A stretch of DNA of 64,000 nt. Source: Enchytraeus crypticus. Lineage: Eukaryota; Annelida; Clitellata; Enchytraeida; Enchytraeidae. A program made the translations under genes and the position numbers. Positions 32,655 to 64,000 of the stretch are shown one piece after another (positions within the stretch are counted from its first letter, which is position 1; every line of letters begins with the position of its first letter). The stretch lies in NCBI GenBank assembly GCA_905160935.1, contig CAJHZI010000513.1:186001-250000 (forward strand), given 5' to 3'. The notes beneath the pieces are model-generated. The model was not told the origin of the DNA, made no database searches, and worked only from the letters and a program-made list of their open reading frames with translations.

Positions 32655-32892
32655 ACAGCAGAATGACAATTAAATGTAGTCACTTGCTACGTCTAGAGTC
32701 CAGGGTGTCACAACGAAATGACAATTAAATATAGTCACTTATTAAATATATTAATTCAAATATTAATTAAATATATTAATTAAACATTCTATTTAATATA
32801 TTATATTATATTTATTAAATATATCTATTAAATATAGTCACTACGTCAAGGTCCAGTGTCACAGAAGAATGACAATTAAATGCAGTCACTTA
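32655..32892 (+). repeat. Local triplication of the Ig2 start-codon region
   Basis: ATGACAATTAAAT followed by AGTCACTT occurs at 32663, 32718 and 32869; the last is the Ig2 start codon. Flanking bases (GTCCAG...GTGTCACA) are also shared by the last two copies. The first two ATGs open frames that close after about 20 codons, so they could act as upstream ORFs if transcribed. A TA-rich insertion separates the second and third copy. Confidence 0.88.
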
Positions 32893-34287
32893 GTGCTACA
32901 TTTACTGACATCTGGACTCATCGTAGTCGTTGTTGCTCAACTGTCAGTCACGCCGAGGAACACACTTCTGCTGGAAGGCCAGTCCGTTAATTTAACTTGC
33001 AGTCACAATAAAACTACATCCGGTCAGCTACGCTGGAGAAGATACCAGACAACTGAATACAGGTACTCCAATCGTTTAGGTAACGGCACTCACTATTGGT
33101 GCCGGGAAGATTTTACCTATGGAAACGCCATTTTATGGATTCGAGCTGCAGACTTTTCCAAGTCGGGAATTTATACCTGCAGAACTAAGCATCCTAACGG
33201 TTCTGTGGAATTCGAAAGCTTTGGAGCTGAAGTGATTGTTTTAAAGAATTATCCGATTTGTGTAGTCGAGGAAATTCTAGAAATACGGAATCTCACATCT
33301 AAGCACGGCAATTGTGAATCCGTATTGGATAATTCGCAATATAACACCACAAGTGGAGCCGATGACGTTTGTTTAACATTGCGGTGTAAGGTAGAATTCT
33401 TCAATCGCTTAAGCTATTCTGTTCGATGGAAGGATGCCAATGATCGAGAAGTGGTGGGAACAGAATTTTCAGGGATAGAAAATTACGACACTTCGATTCG
33501 TTTGACAAGTCGACTGTCAACGACTTTTAACATCAACGACTGTCGTCAAGCGTCTCTTAACAGCTCAACGGCTTGCTCGTATTTTATCATATATAACATT
33601 TACTTGAACAATTCCATTTATTCAGATCAACAACGTCCGGATACCTTACAACACGAGATATCCGGTGACTTTATTCTAGAGAGTATTGAAGCAGCAATCA
33701 CAGGCAGTGTCTCAATCAGCCAACTCTATACAACAGATAGAAGCACGTTCAGTGATGAAATAAGAACATTAGGGGTAAATGATACACAGGTAAATTTAGA
33801 GACCACCAGAGAAGCACACCAAGATGACGTCGAGACATCAGCACTGCCTGAGGAGTCTACAAATGATGACACACTGCCCAAGATTAACCTATTAATAATA
33901 GTAGTAGTGGCAGGTTGTTGCGGTACTCTATTGATAGTAGGCATCTTTCTGTGCATAGCGGTTATAGTGATAAGACGATCCCGAGTGCTCGGAGGTCTTA
34001 CACAGTGGTCTAAACACACTGAAGTAGAGAACTGTTCTATGACAACCGTCGATCCTATTAAACACCCTGATCAAGCATGCAGCTTAACGAGTACCTATTT
34101 AACATTAAATACAGTACAGGAGAACTTCAGTGATCTGAAAGATATCAGTTTAAAACATTTGTCAGTAGCCTCTATGGACAATGAAATATACGACGAAATC
34201 GACGATTCGAGTTCAAACCATGTATATGATAAGATAGAGTGTCAAGAGTATTCTTATGTTAGTGAAGATACGAATAATCCCACTTAA
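32869..34287 (+). CDS. Intronless Ig-domain type I membrane receptor with ITIM- and ITAM-like tail (Ig2)
   Basis: 472 residues, single exon, paralogue of Ig1. Signal peptide at about 1-24 (HLLTSGLIVVVVAQ). The first Ig-like domain, about 25-120, has Cys44, a Trp in LRWRRY and SGIYTC ending at Cys104. The second spans about 130-245 (Cys173, CKVEFF, YSVRW with Trp187). A Thr/Ser/acidic stalk leads to a strong membrane segment at about 341-368 and an Arg-Arg stop-transfer. In the tail, STYLTL around Tyr410 fits the ITIM pattern. EIYDEI (Tyr441) and VYDKI (Tyr453) are spaced 12 residues apart, fitting the ITAM pattern YxxI-x8-YxxI; YSYV (Tyr461/463) follows. Many N-x-S/T sites lie outside the membrane. 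These motifs suggest SH2-dependent signalling at the cell surface, which is inference. The start was chosen because the signal peptide begins there; the upstream ATG copies are closed by stops. Confidence 0.86.
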   Translation: MTIKCSHLVLHLLTSGLIVVVVAQLSVTPRNTLLLEGQSVNLTCSHNKTTSGQLRWRRYQTTEYRYSNRLGNGTHYWCREDFTYGNAILWIRAADFSKSGIYTCRTKHPNGSVEFESFGAEVIVLKNYPICVVEEILEIRNLTSKHGNCESVLDNSQYNTTSGADDVCLTLRCKVEFFNRLSYSVRWKDANDREVVGTEFSGIENYDTSIRLTSRLSTTFNINDCRQASLNSSTACSYFIIYNIYLNNSIYSDQQRPDTLQHEISGDFILESIEAAITGSVSISQLYTTDRSTFSDEIRTLGVNDTQVNLETTREAHQDDVETSALPEESTNDDTLPKINLLIIVVVAGCCGTLLIVGIFLCIAVIVIRRSRVLGGLTQWSKHTEVENCSMTTVDPIKHPDQACSLTSTYLTLNTVQENFSDLKDISLKHLSVASMDNEIYDEIDDSSSNHVYDKIECQEYSYVSEDTNNPT

Positions 34288-34726
34288 TTCTTCACCCAAT
34301 ATGAATCTTCCGCATCACGTGATGAAGGACTGGAATCATAGCATCTAACTGATCATTATATCGATTTAGATTTAATTGATTGTTGAATAGGTTTGTCTTG
34401 GTCAATTTTTATGTTATCTTAGAATTTTCTAACTTATATTTTCGATTTTATGTTGCATTTCTGCCTGTATCTGTTACATCATTATGTTATCTGTCATATT
34501 GTTACAGTCTGCGGTATGTCAGATTAATAATGGAATATAAAGGAATAGATTAATTATGTATTGAATCTGTTAGCTCGATAGTAATTCTGACCACTTCTCA
34601 ACTTCTACCAGTGGGTTTTGCCAAGCTATGTTTTCTATGCGTATTTTAAATTGAATTGCGAATAGAATTGAAAAGAAAGCTATAACTCAAGATTAAATTT
34701 CTGATCTTGTACCGCTAAAAACGTCA

Positions 34727-34806
34727 GAGGTGGCACGCTGCGATTCGAACCGATGGTCTCTCGCTGACAAGGCGATCTCTCTATACAATTGACCACCCAA
34801 CCTCTA
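34727..34806 (-). mobile_element. tRNA-like sequence, probably a SINE head or tRNA pseudogene
   Basis: The minus strand reads GAGGTTGGGTGGTCAATTGT (A-box-like), CGCCTTGTCAGCG (a 4-bp anticodon-like stem) and CGGTTCGAATCG (B box), ending CCACCTC, which pairs with 6 of 7 acceptor bases. The D and T stems pair poorly, so a functional tRNA gene is unlikely. Confidence 0.55.
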
Positions 34807-37511
34807 TATCTGACCCGTAAGTGAGATGTAAACTTAAAATGTAAGTTATAAGGCCTATAGCTAAAAATTGCAATAAAAATATACAATGCAGCTGTGTTTC
34901 TTCGACCCATAGGCAGATACATAATGCCTGTTGTAAATAACCGAGAGAGTAAATAAAACGAAGAGCTAACCACGCATACGGCGTATTGCTTGATATACTG
35001 AGCAAATATTAGACAACATAAAGTAGGTACATTGTTCGTAAGGCAACAGCAAATTAGACAATCTAACGGTTCAAACAACTACTCCTCGAAGACAGCAATA
35101 TAGTAGATCAAGTCATAGACATCATACGCACAACGTCAGTCCACATTTTTCTCATAACAGCCAAAATCTGCACTCGACCACATTTGTTCTCCACTACAAA
35201 CAAGAGCAAAAAAATCAATGTGAAAGATCTCAAGAGAGGTTAACGAAAGTTGAGTAAATAAGAATTAAAGATGGAGAATCGCAGGTGCCACGTGGAGGGG
35301 GTGAGACTGATGTTAAATCTGCTGAACATTTTTCTTTCGCTATGCACATATGAAAATGAAATCCAGTTTTGAGTATAACTGCAACAAAACAATTAATGCA
35401 TACATAAACGTAAAGCAGACAAATTGTTCACGGATTAAAGTCATGATGTATAAATCGTGACGAGACAATTAGTCATCAAGAAACATTAGATGATCATCGA
35501 GAGATGTGGCAGGTCTAGAGCGCTGATGATGCTAATGACAAAGAGGATGTAAGACAATAAACTATTTCCTACTCATTAGAATTACATAATGTAAAATATA
35601 CTTAAAATGCAACAGTATTACATCAACTATCAAACCGAATAACAACTGATGAATGTTTTGTTAATTCGAGCAGAACTGATACCAACAGTAACTAATGAGC
35701 TCTACTTGTTCAGAATAGATCTATTGACGTCAACTATAAGTAACCACAAACTCCACAGTGGAACTTGCAGTTCTAATCTACTTTCGAATTACATAAAAAC
35801 GATACAGAATGCTAAAATTACTTTCAGGATCGAAGACGCCACAACAACCAATTAGCATTAACTGCACTCAGACAGATGTGTGCTTTTGTCGCGTCAACGT
35901 TCGGCGAGCCAGGAAAAGAAAACAACTGGGGTACGCAACCAAAGCGATTAAAATACATGACTTAGTAATCCTCATATCATAGCGTAACTGAGAGTAGCGG
36001 TTTCTAAGAGCACAAAAGAACCTAACGATGCGATTCATCGACTAAAAATCTAAAAAAAATAGAAAATAAAAAGTCAACACGATGAGATAAATCTGAACTA
36101 GCAACGTAGTGACACCAGAACCCTAATAGATTCATTACCAAGCTAGTATACAACAGACGATACTACTAGATCCCTTCATTTACTGCTGGTACTTTGAAGT
36201 CCTCTTCCTATTTCAAGTTATATCGGTGACTTTCAATAACCACTCCTTATTTTACCAGCGGTACTTGAAAGTCCACATACGCAACAAAGACGTTCTTGCA
36301 GTCTGGATGCGAGAGAGACCAATTACCCAGAATGCATAGCACAAAAACTGACCAATAGCGTCGTTTTATTCTAGTTTCAAAAAATAATCCTGATAAAGAA
36401 AGGGCTATACAACAGCAAGGCATAGCTTCTCTACGTGATTGTTACCGTTAGTCACTGCAGTACCAGCATCAGGCGATAATTATGACAAGTTCACGTCTGT
36501 CAAGTATATCAACAATGATTTTACAAAATACCTGCTGAACATCTGAACAACAGAGTTTACCATGATTCGACAACTCTCAGTCAGAATTATCAGATCATCG
36601 AGCACCCAGATATTCACTGGCTGCTCGACCTGCATAGGTCGACTCTTAACAAATCAGTTTCGATTCTTTTTTCTAATATTTTCGAGAAACTGACAGCTCA
36701 GATTAATATGCTGTCAATTAGTAGTCTAAACTATCTATGAGTAAAACATCGCAGCAGATCCAGATAGTCTGGCAATACTATCTGACAGCATCGATTACTA
36801 TTAATAGTCTATGCTATCTATGAGTAAAACATCGCAGCAGATCACGATAGTCTGGCAAGAACTCGCAAACCTATCATCAATAACTTATAGCTGTGAATTG
36901 ATCAAGAGATTTTCATTTACATTCTGTCAATTGATCCACATATAAAAACTGTATCATCTTTTTATGTGAGGTTACACGTTCCATATCAACAAAGCTACAA
37001 CTAATCGGCGCATTTGCAATTTATGGATAGTATTAATCAAAGCTAAAAAATAAAACGTTGCACCTGAGAAACTATCAATCGTACTAAGACTCAATGAAAA
37101 CAATAAAACCATCCAAATGTCCTACAGCCTGAGTCTATACTGTACTAAGATTCAATAGAATGATCATCTACGCACAAATATACCAACTACTAATCACAAA
37201 ACTTTTCATCCCTTCAATCAAATCAATCAATTAGTTTATCAGATAAAATGAATAAGTTATCTATCATGAAGGTATTTCAAAAGTTCATATATGATGCATA
37301 AATAACAAAAAGATACTTATTTACATTCCCATTCCAGATTTGTAACTAGTACCTTTCATACTTTTGTTATCGCTAAATTTTTATTCATACAATTTATCTA
37401 GTTTCCAACAATTGCGCTAAGAAATATATCAGCACTTCTATCATACTCGATATGTAAGTAGCTACTGATTTATTGTACAATGCACTACCTTATTATCAAC
37501 CTCCTTGACAG

Positions 37512-37638
37512 GCTGGAGCCAGTGGCGAAGTCGGTAAGATATTCGCCCGCGATCAGTATGTACGGGGTTCAAATCCTGGGCTCACCCGTTACTGACATCG
37601 CTTTCGAGTGAGGAAACTGACGTTAACCTTAGCTTTTT
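37512..37638 (+). mobile_element. SINE-A copy, well preserved
   Basis: GGAGCCAGTGGCGAAGTCGG head, GGGGTTCAAATCCTGGGCTC B box and the full tail. It lies about 130 bp beyond the PDIA5 stop codon, antisense to that gene. Confidence 0.92.
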
Positions 37639-37768
37639 ATCAGAATTTAGAACACATTACTACATCATTAACTTGTAGATCACTCAGAATACAATCATCG
37701 AAAATCAAATAGTTAATAAATCATGATAAATTAAGTCGTAATTATCACAGCAGTGACTGCACGCACTA

Positions 37769-59206
<21,438 letters not shown>

Positions 59207-59420
59207 CTTGCCACGTTACTCAGGGCAACTCTCGAAAAGCTAACAACTGCAGCAAACTTCTACACCACTCTGCTACATTGATGACAGTTAATTAAATTGT
59301 TCAGCAGCTGCTGCTTCAGAGAATCGATCGCCTGACTTCTGATCGACATTAGATATACAGGTAACGTACAAGAACGAGACTAAGACTGTTTTAGAAGTGT
59401 ATTTAGAATGTCTTAATAAC
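59207..59420. other. Upstream flank of the PDIA5-like gene
   Basis: Must contain the 5' UTR and promoter of the minus-strand gene starting at 59206. No clear core promoter element was recognised. Confidence 0.4.
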
Positions 59421-59429
59421 GCACGTAGG

Positions 59430-59480
59430 GGTAACGCCATGAACTTTTAAATGACAAATCCTGAGGTGAATTGAACCCTA
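59430..59480 (+). mobile_element. SINE-B fragment
   Basis: Short plus-sense piece (AACTTTTAAATGACAAATCC, TGAGGTGAATTGAACCCT) directly followed by an inverted, longer copy. Confidence 0.7.
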
Positions 59481-59489
59481 ATAACACAC

Positions 59490-59730
59490 ACACATTATAG
59501 TGAAATGATCAACTATGATGATGTCTATCACTTTTAATACCACAGGTTATATCCGTTAGGCAATTTAGTCCATTTCCGTATAGCCAGTCCAGTGAATGTC
59601 CGAGATTTTACTCTCAGATCAGCGCGGCTGGGATTCGAACCCACGAGGGTTCAATTCAACTCAGGATCTATCATTTAAAATTTCCTGACGTTATATATAC
59701 CCTTAACCATTGCGCTATTGAGACATTCAA
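59490..59730 (-). mobile_element. SINE-B copy, nearly complete
   Basis: From ATTATAGTGAAATGATCAAC through AGATCAGCGCGGCTGGGATT to AACCATTGCGCTATTGAG, the complete body in inverted sense. It faces the plus-sense copy that starts at about 59731. Confidence 0.9.
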
Positions 59731-60345
59731 ACCCTCTTAGGTTCGAATCCCAGCCGCTCTAATCTGAGAGTAAAATCTCGTACGTTCACTGCACTGGTTA
59801 TCAGGGGCGGATCCAGGAAATATTAAAGGGGGGGTTAATTTTTCACCTCTGTCTGAAGAAACTCTGCAGATCTCGAAAAAATTGAAAAAGTGACCTATTT
59901 CTGGCGGTAGGAGGGGCCTTAAGCACCTCCCAGCCAAGGTTCTTTGCACCACTGCTACGACACAGGGTTCACATTTTTTACTTATACCCATTTTCACTAA
60001 TGCAAAAGGTTCAAGTGAAAATTGAGAGCTAGTGAAACAGTTAACATTTCGGGCCCTCTTCCACTGTACAGGGCTCCTAGTATATCCTAGAAAAAAATCG
60101 AGCTATTGGAACTGAGTTCCCTCTCGTACCCCACCCCGCCCCCGCCCCCCCCTAACCACTGCCATTACTAACATAACATTACACATCGCAAATGCCATAG
60201 AAACACTGAAAATATAGTTGATTTTTTTTTTCGGCGGTCCTAAGGGGGGGGGGTCGGGGCCCCTTGGGCCCCCTCTGGATCCGCCACTGCTGGTTATATG
60301 GAAAAAAGATCTAAATTGCCTAACAGTTTAAACATGTGGTATTCT
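59731..60345 (+). mobile_element. SINE-B copy split by a hAT-type insertion
   Basis: Left part 59731-59801 (TTAGGTTCGAATCCCAGCCG, GAGAGTAAAATCTCGTACGT) and right part 60290-60345 (ATCTAAATTGCCTAACAGTT) are continuous once the element at 59802-60289 and one target duplication are removed. Confidence 0.88.
59802..60289. mobile_element. Non-autonomous hAT-type transposon (488 bp)
   Basis: Terminal inverted repeats CAGGGGCGGATCCAGG and (right end, read inverted) CAGTGGCGGATCCAGAGG, flanked by a perfect 8-bp target duplication CTGGTTAT at 59794-59801 and 60290-60297. The 8-bp duplication and CAG-start ends are typical of hAT elements. It contains no transposase frame; the interior has G-rich runs (GGGGGGGGTT near the left, GGGGGGGGGG near the right). 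Confidence 0.9.
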
Positions 60346-60395
60346 AAATACGGTCTCAATACGGTCTAAGCTTACACTATCAACGCTATTGAATG

Positions 60396-60645
60396 CCTCA
60401 ATAGCGCAATGGTTAGAGGTGTAGACAACGTCATGAAGTTTAAATTACAGAGCCTGAGGTGAATTGATCTCTCGTGGATCTCTCCCAGCCGCGCTGATCT
60501 GAGAGTAAAATCTCGGAAATTCACTGAACTGGCAATACGGAAAATGACGAAAAATGAACAAAATTTCCTAACGGATTTAACATGTGAATATTAAAAGTGA
60601 TTGATATCAACGTTTTTGATCATTTCACTATAATGAGTGTTATTA
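60396..60645 (+). mobile_element. SINE-B copy, full length
   Basis: GCCTCAATAGCGCAATGGTT (A box), degenerate B-box region, GCGCTGATCTGAGAGTAAAA, and end TGATCATTTCACTATAATG. The best guide to the 5' end of the family. Confidence 0.88.
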
Positions 60646-60649
60646 TCAA

Positions 60650-61280
60650 TAATTTCTGCAAACTTTAGTTGAGGCTACAACTTAGCCATTCGATCTATAT
60701 ATAGTGATAAAAATGTTTGTCCTGCCCGGGTCGTTCTTATAATAGATGACTTTCACAGCTGTTAACCGCGCCCACTTTTAGACACCTGCCGGCATTGGCA
60801 TCCATATTGGATTACGTTTGTTGCTTTTAGCATTACGTATGTATAGATATATATGCATATAAAAAATTAAATTTCTATGTACGTATATTGCAATTTGTAA
60901 AAATGCACACGATTTATTAGTAATATACACAGACCTGTGTGCCTCATGAAGTTATATGAACTTACGTATGAAATATATGAGCTCCGATCTTACCAGTACG
61001 CCGTACTTTGTAGATTCGTTATGTAGCTGGATTCTATAGTTGAAGACTTAACTTAAATTAATTATACTCGTTCAGTAAGTCTTGAGGACCTGCAACACTA
61101 GTCTAGTCGTAGTTTAATGCTTCAATACACAAAGACTGTAAAGGATTCAAATACAAACCTTAAGTCTTAAACTATAAGCTAGTGCAAAAGGCAGACTAGT
61201 GCAGAACTTTCAATATTTTTTATGTACAGATCTATGTATATTCCAATAATTTGACTCTGTTTTGAGAAATTTGACCTTAA
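60650..61280. other. No gene or repeat seen
   Basis: Unique AT-rich sequence without a supported open frame or repeat family match. Confidence 0.4.
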
Positions 61281-61489
61281 TCTGCATTACGGAAATGGCA
61301 GAAATGGCAGAAGTTTTGCAATTACTAATATTATCAAACCATTAAAGCTTGCCAACAATAGGCCTATATTATATTTCGATTGCAAATTAAATACATAAGT
61401 ACAAAATAAAACAGAAACACGTACATCGTGCGGACAGATTTTTGTTCCCTTTTCCTTAATTCCACTCATGGAGTCCAAATTTCTGCCAT

Positions 61490-61546
61490 TTCTGCCATTT
61501 CTGCCAATTAGCCTGTCCCATGCATTAATTGGCAGAGATGGCAGAA
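61490..61546. other. 21-bp inverted repeat built of GGCAGAAAT words
   Basis: Arms 61490-61510 and 61526-61546 pair with one mismatch over a 15-nt loop. The same ATGGCAGAAATGGCAGAA words occur at 61293-61313, so the 61285-61560 segment may be a small foldback element. Confidence 0.75.
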
Positions 61547-61882
61547 ATGCTGAAATTACGTGTAACAAAGCTTTCAAGAACCATCATATCCATTACCAGT
61601 TCATTAACCTGTAAGAAAGAGCCCATGTCCATATGCCAGACACAATTTTATACCAAATTAAGATGAAAAACTGCTTAAAGATACATATATAGCCGTGTAT
61701 CATATAGAGTTTTCTGCATCAAAATGGCGGCTTTGTAATGTAAACAAAAAATGACGTGTTCATGAAACCTCTCTATTAACTCTCAGTTACTTATACGCAT
61801 AACGCACTTGTTTATGAGGTTGACAGTGCTTAGAATAGCGTGTGTCGTTGCAGGCCCTATAGCAGGTTGTTAAACCACTCAA

Positions 61883-62264
61883 CTAGGCGCGTCCATACCC
61901 CTCAATATAAACAACGTCTTTTCTCACCCCTGGAACATCGGGAACCCCGGGGAGCCCCGAGAACGTCATGCCTCCGTTCCCCCCTGGATCCCCGGTTTGC
62001 CCGAGACACCCCGGGGCATCCCGGAGCATTCCCGCAGGCCATACCCATCCCTGCCCACCCGGGGTTCCCTCGCTCGCCACCTGGCGCCATCGGGCACCCT
62101 GCACTCCCTGGTACTCTCAGGCACATCATGAAGGCACCCTGAGTACCCCCGGTAGCCCGGGCAGCCCCGAGCACTCCTTCGTCTGGACACTTACATAGCT
62201 CCCGGGCCAGGCCGGGCCGAGGCGACTTCCCCGGGGTGCCCGATAAAAGGCAACATCCCCTCAA
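61883..62264 (-). pseudogene. GC-rich degenerate collagen-like (Gly-X-Y) sequence
   Basis: The minus strand gives collagen-like runs in different frames: GSAGCPMAPGGERGNPGWAG in one, GQTGDPGGNGG then GLPGVPDVPGV in another. Gly periodicity is broken (Ser or Asp in Gly places) and the frame must change to follow it, so no intact collagen chain is encoded here. It could be a decayed collagen exon or retrocopy, or a GC-rich repeat that mimics collagen. GC content is far above the surroundings. Confidence 0.5.
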
Positions 62265-62269
62265 TAAAT

Positions 62270-62950
62270 TTATCCTATCTAGCGAGCCGAAGCTCGCACC
62301 ACCGATCAGGGACGAGACGCCTCGAGATCGGCGGTCAAGCAGAGATGAGACTGACCGAGGTCAGCTCCCGCCTCCACCGTAATACCCGCTTTTATAAACG
62401 GAAAGATATTCTCGCCGATATCAATCTCTACCATTTGACTTTATCTTCGAGATAACTACAAATCTGCTTCTTGCATCTTAGGAAACTTTTCTATTCTCAA
62501 CTTTATCTTGAGCTTGTTACGTCACATTTTCAAGAATTCAAAACGTTTGCGCGGATTTCGCGCTCTCCTATTGGCTGGAGCCACCTGCGACGGTTGAAGA
62601 TCAGCCTATTGGCGACGACTTTGTTTTAATCTAACGGTGACATTATCCGCCCGATCTCGACAAGATATAGTTCCGTGACATGTAGCTGAAATCAGCTCAG
62701 ATGCCGAACGACATCTCGTTCATAGTATGCAAAAGCGACTTTCGGCGACGATATCGTTCTGATTGAAGCTTTATAGGATTGCACATAAGAGAACCTTGCG
62801 GCCACTTGTTAGCGCCTCAGAGAACTGATAACGACTGCGGCGTGCTTGCCAGGAACAGCGGCTGTTATAGCGCCTCAGAGGCGCTGCAGTCACATGATTG
62901 ATCAACTAGTTAACAACCGGTTCCGTTATTAACCGTTAATTAACGGCTCG
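62270..62950. other. CpG-rich stretch without recognised gene
   Basis: Higher GC and CpG than the surroundings, with short palindromes such as GCGCCTCAGAGGCGC near 62872. It may be a promoter-like region for a gene outside the window; no start codon or exon was supported. Confidence 0.3.
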
Positions 62951-63319
62951 TTTTGAATGTTATATAACACATAATAACATCAATTACAGTGTGTAGCATA
63001 TGTATTATTAGAGTCATTGAAGGTCATCCGATCGTACAAGTAATAGTTACACAAGTATATTACACAGAGTGGAAAATGAGCAGTAGAACTAATTTTTAAG
63101 TTTTAATTCAACGTGAATTTCATAATTAGCCATAATTTAGCAGAGTACCGTAATAAAGAAATCCAAAACTTGGTAAGCAATCGCTTGAATATTAATAAAA
63201 TAGACAAGAATTTCATAAATATAATTATTCTATGGTTAAAGAAAGCTTGAAAGTTAAATGAAAGCATTGGAAACTCAGCTTATGGCATCATTTCGCTAAA
63301 AACAATTAAGGCTTCATTT

Positions 63320-63393
63320 CCCCCATCTCTCTCTCTCTCTCTCACTCCCTCTCTCACTCTCACTCACTCACTCTCTCTGTTTATCCATCTATA

Positions 63394-63438
<45 letters not shown>

Positions 63439-63440
63439 CT
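63320..63440. repeat. (CT)n tract
   Basis: Two (CT)n runs with short interruptions. Confidence 0.95.
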
Positions 63441-63624
63441 CTCTTTTTATATCAATCTTTGGCTCACTTACTTAAATACGGCTTCAGATATGAAATTGCA
63501 AATTTTCTAAAACCCTACCACTGCTAAGCATGAATGCATCGTTCAGGGATATACGATGTTAATGACTACTCTTCATAGTTGATATCTGCCCCAGCATTTA
63601 GTACTTAGTACCCTAATTATATAT

Positions 63625-63720
63625 AGATTAATATCTTAGTACTCAATGTTGCAAAGTAATTAATGTGAGAAATGTTGTCATGGACGACAGTAGAACTCTA
63701 ATTAATATGTTGTTGTTGTT
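63625..63720 (+). mobile_element. Repeat family C end
   Basis: GTTGTCATGGACGACAGTAG and AACTCTAATTAATATG with a (TTG)n tail. This copy shows the origin of the sequence before RMDN exon 3. Confidence 0.65.
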
Positions 63721-63769
63721 AGTGAACACTTAAGACGACGATGAAGACAGTTTTTCGTAGAAAAGACGA

Positions 63770-63868
63770 AAATGATGATGATAATGATGATGAAGATGAT
63801 GATGACGATGATGATGATGATGATGATAATGATGATGATTACGACGACGACGACGATGACGACGATGA
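63770..63868. repeat. (GAT)n/(GAC)n microsatellite
   Basis: GATGATGAT and GACGACGAC units. The isoleucine-rich frame on the minus strand is an artefact. Confidence 0.95.
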
Positions 63869-64000
63869 TTGAAGTTCTCATTAATAATACATGCAAATCT
63901 AACAACTCGTTATCTTCAAACATCGTGACCTGACAGACTTCGGATTGGACTTATTGTAACTTCTTAGACAATTGCACGTAGAGCAGCTATGCTGACAAGA

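Larger units (their letters stand above)
34288..37768. other. Intergenic between Ig2 and the 3' end of the PDIA5-like gene
   Basis: No gene seen. The two genes converge here, so both 3' UTRs lie in this stretch. A minus-strand AATAAA at about 37468-37473 could end the PDIA5-like transcript about 300 nt past its stop, which would place a SINE-A inside the 3' UTR. An 82-bp-period imperfect duplication lies at about 36718-36866 (shared ATCTATGAGTAAAACATCGC). The open frames at 34680-35078 and 35649-35855 have no support. Confidence 0.45.

Noticed and set aside
34727-34806. Functional tRNA gene on the minus strand
   Set aside because: A and B boxes and most of the acceptor stem are present, but D and T stems pair badly and the anticodon stem has only four pairs.
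61840-62198. Plus-strand proline-rich frames
   Set aside because: Antisense of the GC-rich collagen-like stretch; no independent support.

Overview
The window reads as nuclear DNA of an invertebrate animal: AT-rich, with short spliceosomal introns and dense microsatellites, minisatellites and SINEs. No bacterial, viral or organellar gene is visible. The species cannot be fixed from the sequence; the intron-rich gene structures, a PDIA5-type protein and ITIM/ITAM-like immunoglobulin receptors all point to Metazoa.

Layout. (1) 589-2073 (+): intronless gene for a type I membrane protein with two Ig-like domains and tyrosine motifs in its tail (Ig1). (2) 3.5-7.2 kb: SINE, decayed LINE and tandem repeats. 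(3) 7281-16398 (-): complete six-exon cytosolic sulfotransferase gene (348 aa), with a decayed jockey-like LINE in its last intron. (4) 20506-29808 (+): complete ten-exon RMDN1-like gene (289 aa). (5) 32869-34287 (+): Ig2, an intronless paralogue of Ig1 whose start-codon region is triplicated just upstream. (6) 37769-59206 (-): complete 24-exon PDIA5-like protein disulfide isomerase (767 aa) with a signal peptide, an N-terminal non-catalytic domain, five thioredoxin domains and a C-terminal KQEL. (7) 59.4-64 kb: SINE copies, a hAT-type non-autonomous transposon nested in a SINE, a GC-rich degenerate collagen-like stretch and simple repeats.

The three multi-exon genes were rebuilt by hand from GT-AG sites, phase continuity and similarity to remembered families. 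All three totals are whole codon numbers with no internal stop (1047, 870 and 2304 nt including stop).

The most unusual signal is a recurring relation between tandem arrays and exon edges. In all three spliced genes, minisatellites contain copies of the neighbouring splice site, sometimes with the adjoining exon bases. Clear cases are sulfotransferase exon 4 (53-bp unit), RMDN exon 7 (16-bp unit), PDIA5 exon 2 (acceptor plus 33 exon bases), exon 18 (50-bp unit carrying the donor), exon 19 (42-bp unit carrying the acceptor) and, less exactly, exon 24. This suggests a local process that amplifies exon boundaries and leaves rows of decoy splice sites. The second notable point is the five-domain PDIA5, best explained by duplication of the domain 2-domain 3 block, with a 13-nt microexon kept in both copies.

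The genes do not form an obvious pathway. PDIA5 acts in oxidative folding in the ER, the sulfotransferase in cytosolic conjugation, RMDN at mitochondria or microtubules, and the two Ig proteins look like cell-surface signalling receptors.
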